From positions 1-37,066 of the forward strand of contig CAZGKE010000017.1 of NCBI GenBank assembly GCA_964526035.1: a DNA stretch of 37,066 bases, given 5' to 3'. The translations under genes and the position numbers were made by a program. A model generated the notes under the pieces. It had not been told where the DNA came from. It made no database searches and saw only the letters and a program-made list of their open reading frames with translations. Source of the DNA: DAOMOD01 sp964526035. Lineage in GTDB: Bacteria; Pseudomonadota; Gammaproteobacteria; Xanthomonadales; BPKI01. Numbering within the stretch: position 1 is the first letter of the stretch; each line of letters opens with the position of its first letter. Positions 32,156-37,066 of this stretch are shown piece after piece.

Positions 32156-33808
32156 TCACGGCAGCACCCGCTGCAGAATCGACTGGAAATCGACGCTGTC
32201 TTCAAGGGTGCCGAAGGCCAGCCCGCGACCGGTATCGAGTCGAGACCTGCAGAAGGCCGCGGCCAGCGGCAGCAGCGCCGGGTCCGCGTCCGCCGCGCGC
32301 AGCAGAATGGAGGCCTGCAGGGCCAGCGCCATGCGCTCGACAAGAAAGCGCGCGCGGCTTTCGATGCCCTCGGAAGATTCCAGTCCAAGCGCCAATGCAT
32401 CAATCTCCTCCTCGAGCGCCTCGTCGAGATCGGCGGCGGCGCCGAATTCGGCAAACAGCGCCTCGCGCGTACCCGGCTCGCGGGCGATGGCGCGCAGCAC
32501 GTCGAGGCACTGGATGTTGCCGCAGCCCTCCCATATCGAGTTGAGCGGCGCCTCGCGATATAGCCGCGCGAGTATCGATTCCTCCACATAGCCCGCGCCG
32601 CCCAGGCACTCCTGGGCCTCGTTGACAAAGGGTACGGCGCGCTTGGTCAGCCAGTACTTGCCGATGGGACAGGCGACGCGGGCAAGAGCAGCTTCTGCGC
32701 GATCGCGCGGTGCGGCATCCACAGCGCGCGCGATGCGCATCACCAGAGCGGTAGCCGCTTCGGATTCGATGGCCAGGTCGGTGAGCACGTTGATCATCAG
32801 CGGCTGGTCGATCAGAAGTCGTCCGAAGACGACGCGATGACGAGCGTGGTGCAGCGCCTGTGCCAGCGCCATGCGCATTTCTGCCGCAGCACCCAGCGCG
32901 CAGTCGAGGCGGGTCAGCGCCACCATCTGGATGATGGTCGCCACCCCCTTGCCCTCGGCGCCGATGCGCTGCGCGAAGGCGCCGGTGAACTCCACTTCGC
33001 TGGAGGCATTCGACCAGTTGCCGACCTTGTCCTTGAGGCGCTGCAGGCGGAGCGCGTTGCGGGTGCCGTCGGCGCGCCAGCGCGGCAGCAGGAAACAGGT
33101 GAGCCCGCCCGGCGCCTGCGCCAGCACCAGGAAGGCGTCGCACATCGGCGCCGAGAAAAACCACTTGTGGCCGACGATGGTGTACTCGCCGTCAGCGCCC
33201 AGCGGGGTGGCCACGCTGGCGTTGCTGCGCACGTCCGAGCCGCCCTGCTTCTCGGTCATGCCCATGCCGATGGTGACGCCGGCCTTGCCGCTGATCGGGA
33301 TGTCGCGCGCGTCGTAGATCGGTGCGATGGCTTTCGCGGCCCATTCGGCCAGCGCCGGTTCGCGGCGCAGCACCGGCACCGCGGCGGCGGTCATGGTCAG
33401 CGGGCAATTGGTTCCGGCTTCGGCCTGGTGATGCATCATGGTGAGCGCGGCACGCGCCACCTGCGCGCCTTCACGCGGGTGACGCCAGGCGAAGTTGGAG
33501 ACGCCGTGTTCGACGCCCAGCTGCATGATGCGGTGGTAGGCCGGATGGAACTCGACCTGGTCGACGCGGTGGCCGAAGCGGTCGTGCGTCTTCAGTCGCG
33601 GCCGGTCGCGGTTGGCGTCGAAGCCGAGACGGTAGATGCCGTCACCGCAGATGCGGCCATAGGCGGCCAGCGCCTCCTCGGCCCAGCCGCCACCCTCGCG
33701 AGCGACCGCCTCGCGCAGGGCGCGGTCGCCGGTCCACAGATCGGTGGACTCCCACGGTGGCGGCTGGTTGTCGACCTGGTGGGTATCGAAATTGGACGTA
33801 GGAGACAT
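32156..33808 (-). CDS. aidB: AidB-type acyl-CoA dehydrogenase
   Basis: AidB is a flavoprotein of the acyl-CoA dehydrogenase family, induced by alkylation stress in E. coli, where it binds DNA. The 550-residue protein follows the AidB layout. It starts THQVDNQPPPWESTDLWTGD and has LREAVAREGGGWAEEALAAY. The flavin-domain stretch is IGMGMTEKQGGSDVRSNASV, then VGHKWFFSAPMCDAFLVLAQ and RLKDKVGNWSNASSEVEF. C-terminal landmarks are FVNEAQECLGGAGYVEES and PLNSIWEGCGNIQCLDVLR. The ATG at 33808 is chosen over an extension to 33940, which would overlap the divergent amidase promoter. A TATGCT (33844-33839, minus) may be its -10. No ada or alkB gene is nearby. Confidence 0.95.
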   Translation of the reverse strand: MSPTSNFDTHQVDNQPPPWESTDLWTGDRALREAVAREGGGWAEEALAAYGRICGDGIYRLGFDANRDRPRLKTHDRFGHRVDQVEFHPAYHRIMQLGVEHGVSNFAWRHPREGAQVARAALTMMHHQAEAGTNCPLTMTAAAVPVLRREPALAEWAAKAIAPIYDARDIPISGKAGVTIGMGMTEKQGGSDVRSNASVATPLGADGEYTIVGHKWFFSAPMCDAFLVLAQAPGGLTCFLLPRWRADGTRNALRLQRLKDKVGNWSNASSEVEFTGAFAQRIGAEGKGVATIIQMVALTRLDCALGAAAEMRMALAQALHHARHRVVFGRLLIDQPLMINVLTDLAIESEAATALVMRIARAVDAAPRDRAEAALARVACPIGKYWLTKRAVPFVNEAQECLGGAGYVEESILARLYREAPLNSIWEGCGNIQCLDVLRAIAREPGTREALFAEFGAAADLDEALEEEIDALALGLESSEGIESRARFLVERMALALQASILLRAADADPALLPLAAAFCRSRLDTGRGLAFGTLEDSVDFQSILQRVLP

Positions 33809-33932
33809 GGCGGACCATCCGCGGGAAACGATGAGGCAAGCATAGCGCCCCGTGTAACATCGGCGGCGGCCGCACACCGCGTCGACGCGCGCGGCCTCAT
33901 GCTCTCCTTCCAGTCCATGTCCGCCCACGCCC

Positions 33933-34919
33933 ATGCACACGCCCTACTACGCCGCCGCCTGCCAGACCGACTTCGAAAGCCCCACCCGCCGCAGCGAGAT
34001 CGCCGCACGCACGCGGCGCATGTGCGAGATGATCGAGCAGACGGTGATCGGCTACGAGCCATTCTTCGACGTGCGCCTGCTGGCATTCCCGGAATTCGCC
34101 CACGCGGTGCCGATCCACGACTCGCCGAAGAAGCTGCTGCGCGATCTTGCCGTGGAGCTGCCCAACGAGCACACCGAGGCCTATACGCGCGTGGCGCGGC
34201 GTCACGGCTGCTACATCCAGACCGGCACCTTCCTCGAGCGCGACGACGCCTGGCCCGGCGCGGTGTTCAACACCACGGCCCTGGTCGGGCCGACCGGCGT
34301 AATGGCCAAGTACCGCAAGATCAACCCGTGGATTCCCTGGGAGGTGCACGCCAGCCCGCACGATTTTCCAGACTACGCGGAGGATCCTTTCCCTGTGGTC
34401 GACACTGAAATCGGAATGCTGGGCGTCGCCATCTGCTACGACTGGCTGTTTCCGGAGACGCTGCGCGAGCTGGCCTTCCGCGGTGCCGAGGTGCTGATCC
34501 GGGTTTCCGCCTACATGGACCCGTGGGGCGCCAGCGCGCCGATGGATTGGTGGACCCTGGTCAATCGTACCCGTGCGCTGGAAAACACCGCCTTCGTGGT
34601 CGCCGCCAACCAGGGCGCACAGATGCGTCACTACCCGCCCTTCAGCTGGCCCGGCGGCAGCATGGTGGTGGACTACGACGGCCGCATCCTGGCGCAGGCC
34701 GATCCCGGACCCGGCGAAAAGGTGGTGGTGGCGCCGATCGACATCGAGGCGCTGCGCGGCGAGCGCATCCGGCGCATGGGCCACGACACCCGAGCCCACC
34801 TGCGCAGCTCGATCCACGGCTATGCGCAGCGCGAGTACCTGAAGCCTGCCGGAGAAGCGGCCATCAGCGTCGCCTCGCTGAACAAGCGCATCGCCGCCGC
34901 AAAGAGGAAGCTGCCATGA
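33933..34919 (+). CDS. Carbon-nitrogen hydrolase (nitrilase superfamily, aliphatic-amidase-like)
   Basis: Members hydrolyse amides, nitriles or carbamoyl groups with a Glu-Lys-Cys triad. All three are visible in the 328-residue protein: E54 in LLAFPEFAHA, K129 in MAKYRKINPWIPWE and C168 in VAICYDWLFPETLRELA. The KINPWIPWE stretch and conserved RALENTAFVVAANQGA resemble aliphatic amidases and formamidases more than glutamine-dependent or cyanide-type enzymes. There is no signal peptide. A TAACAT at 33855-33860 may be its -10, back to back with that of aidB. Its stop overlaps the start of the TPR lipoprotein gene as ATGA, which ties an amidase to a surface lipoprotein. Confidence 0.92.
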   Translation: MHTPYYAAACQTDFESPTRRSEIAARTRRMCEMIEQTVIGYEPFFDVRLLAFPEFAHAVPIHDSPKKLLRDLAVELPNEHTEAYTRVARRHGCYIQTGTFLERDDAWPGAVFNTTALVGPTGVMAKYRKINPWIPWEVHASPHDFPDYAEDPFPVVDTEIGMLGVAICYDWLFPETLRELAFRGAEVLIRVSAYMDPWGASAPMDWWTLVNRTRALENTAFVVAANQGAQMRHYPPFSWPGGSMVVDYDGRILAQADPGPGEKVVVAPIDIEALRGERIRRMGHDTRAHLRSSIHGYAQREYLKPAGEAAISVASLNKRIAAAKRKLP

Positions 34920-35656
34920 ATGCCACGCGCGTGTTTGCGCTGCTGCTTGGTGCACTGCTGGCCGCCTGTGGGCCTGCTGATTCGCCGGTCACCGAATTCA
35001 GCGAAGCCGACATTGCGCTGAACAACCGCGGCGTCGCCCTGATGGGCCAGTTCCGCTACAGCGAGGCCGAACAGGCCTTCGCCGAGCTGGTCGCCGCCCG
35101 CCCGGACTGGCTGCAGGCGCGCGTGAACCACGCCATCGCCACGCTGAACCGCCAGCAGGATGGCGATGAGATGCGCGCGCTGGCGATCGCCGAAGGCGTT
35201 TTCGAAGAGGCGCCCGAACACCTGGCCGCTCACTACGTCGCCGCGCTGATGCATCTCTATGTCGGCAACAACGAGGCCGCCTTCGAGCGCTTCTCCTTCG
35301 TCGCCGAGCGCGATCCCGATGACGCCCACGCGCTCTACTACCGTGCCCAGGCCCTGCTGCAGATGGGCGACATCGAAGGCGCCGCTGAAGGGTTCCGCGC
35401 CACCATCGAACGCGATCCCTACCTGCGCAGCGCCTACTACGGCGCCGGTCTGGCCTTGCGTCGCAGCGGCGATCCCGAAGCCGCGACGCAAATGCTCGCG
35501 CTCTACCACCGATTCGACGACCACCCGCGCGCCCAGCTCGCCGAGTTCCGCTACACGCGCATGGGCCGCAAGGCCGAGGCCAAGGCGGTCGACCCGGCCG
35601 CAGCGCCGCCACCGGCAGACATCGACGGACCGCTGTTCGCCGCCGCGCAGGTGCTG
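34916..35656 (+). CDS. TPR-repeat lipoprotein, N-terminal part (continues after assembly gap)
   Basis: The protein begins with a lipoprotein signal, MNATRVFALLLGALLAACG; the lipobox LAAC places the acylated Cys at residue 18. About five tetratricopeptide-like helical hairpins follow (about residues 33-215). Examples are ALNNRGVALMGQFRYSEAEQ, HALYYRAQALLQMGDIEGAA and AYYGAGLALRRSGDPEAATQ. The reading frame runs into a 100 N gap at 35657. The continuation from 35757 is in another frame relative to the nominal gap, so the true gap is not 100 bases modulo 3 (or a frameshift lies in it). Together the pieces form the TPR - FG-GAP - ASPIC/UnbV architecture. Confidence 0.88.
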
Positions 35657-35756
35657 NNNNNNNNNNNNNNNNNNNNNNNNNNNNNNNNNNNNNNNNNNNN
35701 NNNNNNNNNNNNNNNNNNNNNNNNNNNNNNNNNNNNNNNNNNNNNNNNNNNNNNNN
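35657..35756. other. Assembly gap, 100 N
   Basis: Exactly 100 unknown bases between the TPR and FG-GAP parts of one gene. The frames on the two sides disagree by one base, so the length is a placeholder. Confidence 0.99.
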
Positions 35757-37066
35757 GTGGCGCTGTTCGACGCCGACCACGACGGCGATCTCGATCTGTT
35801 CGTGCTCAAGGCCGATCGCGGCAACGAGCTGTTCAACAACAACCTCGACGGCAGCTTCCGTCGTCTTGCCAAAGACGCCGGCCTCGACGGCGGCGCACGC
35901 CCCAGCCGCGGGCTGCTGGCGCTGGACCTCGACGGCGACCGCGATGTCGACCTGGTGGTGCTGCACGCCGCACCGCCCCACCAGGTATTCGTCAACGACC
36001 GCCTCTGGGACTACCGGCCGGCGACCGGCTTCGATGAACTGCTCGATGCCGACCTGGTGGCGTTGAGCGCCGCCGACCTCGATGCCGATGGGCGCATGGC
36101 GCTGGTCGGACTGGATCGTGACGGCTCCCTGCGCGCCTGGCGCGCGGATGAGGATGGCGTGCGGCGTTCGCGATTGCTGGCGCGCATTGCGCTCGATGCG
36201 CCCGACAGCGCCGCGCTGGCGGCGCTCGATCTCGACGGCGACGGCCGCGCCGAGCTGCTGGTGCAGCATCGCGGTGGCTTCGAGGTGTGGAAGCCGCAGG
36301 CGCAGGGCGAGGCGCGCCTGCTGCATCGCGAGGCACTGCGCCTGCATGCGCTGACGCCGATCCTGATCGATCCGGCGCGCGGTCCGTCGCTGGCCGCGCT
36401 GGTTGCTGGCGACAGCGGCATGCAGCTCACCCTGTGGGCGCCGGGCAGCGGCCGTCACGCGTTCATGGCCGTGGCGCCCAGCGGCCGCAGCGATCGTGGC
36501 GAGGGGATGCGCTCCAATGCGTCGGGCATCGGCACCGGGCTGGCGCTGCGCGTCGGCGACCGCTGGAGCATGGCCGACACCTACGACCGCCACAGCGCCC
36601 CCGGACAGAGCCTGCAGCCGCTGGCGCTGGGTCTGGGCGGCGCTGCGCGCGCCGATTTCCTCGAGCTGTTCTGGACCGACGGCGTCTACCAGACCGAGCT
36701 TGAGCTGGCCGCAGGTCAGCGCCACGACATTGCCGAAACGCAGCGCCAGCTGGCCAGCTGTCCGATCCTGTTCGCCTGGAACGGCGAACGCTTCGAGTTC
36801 GTCAGCGACCTGCTCGGTGTCGCCGGCATCGGCTTCCTGCTGGAGCCGGGCCGTTACTCCGAACCGCGGCCCTGGGAGTTCTTCCGCTTTCCCGAGGGCG
36901 CTCTCGTGGCGCGAGACGGCCGCTACCAGATCCGCATCGGCGAGCCGATGGAGGAGATCGCCTACCTCGACACCGCGCGCCTGCACGTGCACGACCTGCC
37001 GCCGGGTTGGTCACTCACCGTGGACGAGCGCATGCATACCGGCGGCGGGCCGGCGCCCAGCGGCGC
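35757..37066 (+). CDS. FG-GAP/VCBS repeat and ASPIC/UnbV domain protein, continuation (3' end outside window)
   Basis: The open frame from 35757 to the window end (436 codons) continues the TPR lipoprotein. It has at least four calcium-binding-like FG-GAP motifs: DADHDGDLDLFVL, DLDGDRDVDLVVL, DLDADGRMALVGL and DLDGDGRAELLV. They point to a beta-propeller. An ASPIC/UnbV-type segment follows (about 36499-36720: NASGIGTGLALRVGDRWS and FLELFWTDGVYQTELELAAG). Then comes SCPILFAWNGERFEFVSDLL, a tail seen in large TPR/ASPIC proteins of several phyla. The role is unknown; such proteins are exported and probably bind surface or extracellular ligands. The gene is coupled to the amidase at 33933. Confidence 0.85.
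   Translation, partial: MALFDADHDGDLDLFVLKADRGNELFNNNLDGSFRRLAKDAGLDGGARPSRGLLALDLDGDRDVDLVVLHAAPPHQVFVNDRLWDYRPATGFDELLDADLVALSAADLDADGRMALVGLDRDGSLRAWRADEDGVRRSRLLARIALDAPDSAALAALDLDGDGRAELLVQHRGGFEVWKPQAQGEARLLHREALRLHALTPILIDPARGPSLAALVAGDSGMQLTLWAPGSGRHAFMAVAPSGRSDRGEGMRSNASGIGTGLALRVGDRWSMADTYDRHSAPGQSLQPLALGLGGAARADFLELFWTDGVYQTELELAAGQRHDIAETQRQLASCPILFAWNGERFEFVSDLLGVAGIGFLLEPGRYSEPRPWEFFRFPEGALVARDGRYQIRIGEPMEEIAYLDTARLHVHDLPPGWSLTVDERMHTGGGPAPSG

Noticed and set aside
34916..37066. Pseudogene call for the TPR/FG-GAP gene
   Set aside because: The only frame disagreement is across a placeholder gap; both sides are otherwise open.
1..37066. tRNA, rRNA, insertion sequence or prophage genes
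   Set aside because: I looked for cloverleaf tails, rRNA landmarks and transposase or phage motifs and found none I could support.

Overview
The window is a high-GC gammaproteobacterial chromosome segment around the replication origin. It carries recF, dnaN and dnaA on the minus strand and rpmH, rnpA, yidC and mnmE on the plus strand. The origin-proximal order, the slt / NDUFA9-like / cca / rraA block, a GTAG-headed REP element and a GGGCCYR heptamer array together suggest a Xanthomonadales-like organism. That placement is inferred from gene content and style, not from a search. Two runs of exactly 100 N (14702-14801 and 35657-35756) show that this is a scaffold with gaps of nominal length.

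Layout. (1) 1-3625: recF (3' end outside the window), dnaN and dnaA, with a candidate oriC holding DnaA boxes between dnaA and dnaN. (2) 3626-7320: ribosomal protein L34, RNase P protein, the YidC insertase and the MnmE tRNA GTPase; yidD is not in its common place between rnpA and yidC. (3) 7360-9098: two coupled minus-strand genes for uncharacterised membrane proteins, facing a plus-strand operon across a 138-base gap that contains a perfect-armed 14-base palindrome. (4) 9099-15302: a tight six-gene run. It encodes a YIP1-family membrane protein, a MacA-like adaptor, a separate ABC ATPase, a MacB/FtsX-like permease, an unknown multi-pass membrane protein, and a secreted cytochrome c-rhodanese fusion. 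(5) 15369-22166: SelO protein AMPylase, PEP carboxylase, an MFS carrier and a TauE/SafE exporter, with an inverted pair of heptamer arrays between the last two. (6) 22209-26986: soluble lytic transglycosylase, NDUFA9-like NAD(P)-binding protein, CCA-adding enzyme and RraA, the last three overlapping end to start. (7) 26987-29685: a three-unit REP cluster, then an alpha/beta hydrolase overlapped by a FadI-like thiolase. (8) 29799-31472: an unrecognised 359-residue protein and a secreted fasciclin-domain protein. (9) 31669-37066: aidB and a GNAT acetyltransferase on the minus strand; divergently, a nitrilase-superfamily amidase coupled to a large TPR / FG-GAP / ASPIC-UnbV lipoprotein that runs off the window.

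Functionally the window is mostly housekeeping: replication start, translation and membrane-protein insertion, tRNA modification and maturation, peptidoglycan turnover, and fatty-acid and C4 metabolism. The accessory part most worth attention is 7360-15302, where a MacAB-type exporter core is tied by overlapping start and stop codons to several uncharacterised membrane proteins and a redox/sulfur fusion protein. No rRNA, tRNA, CRISPR array, transposase or prophage gene was recognised. No gene-free stretch exceeds about 230 bases.
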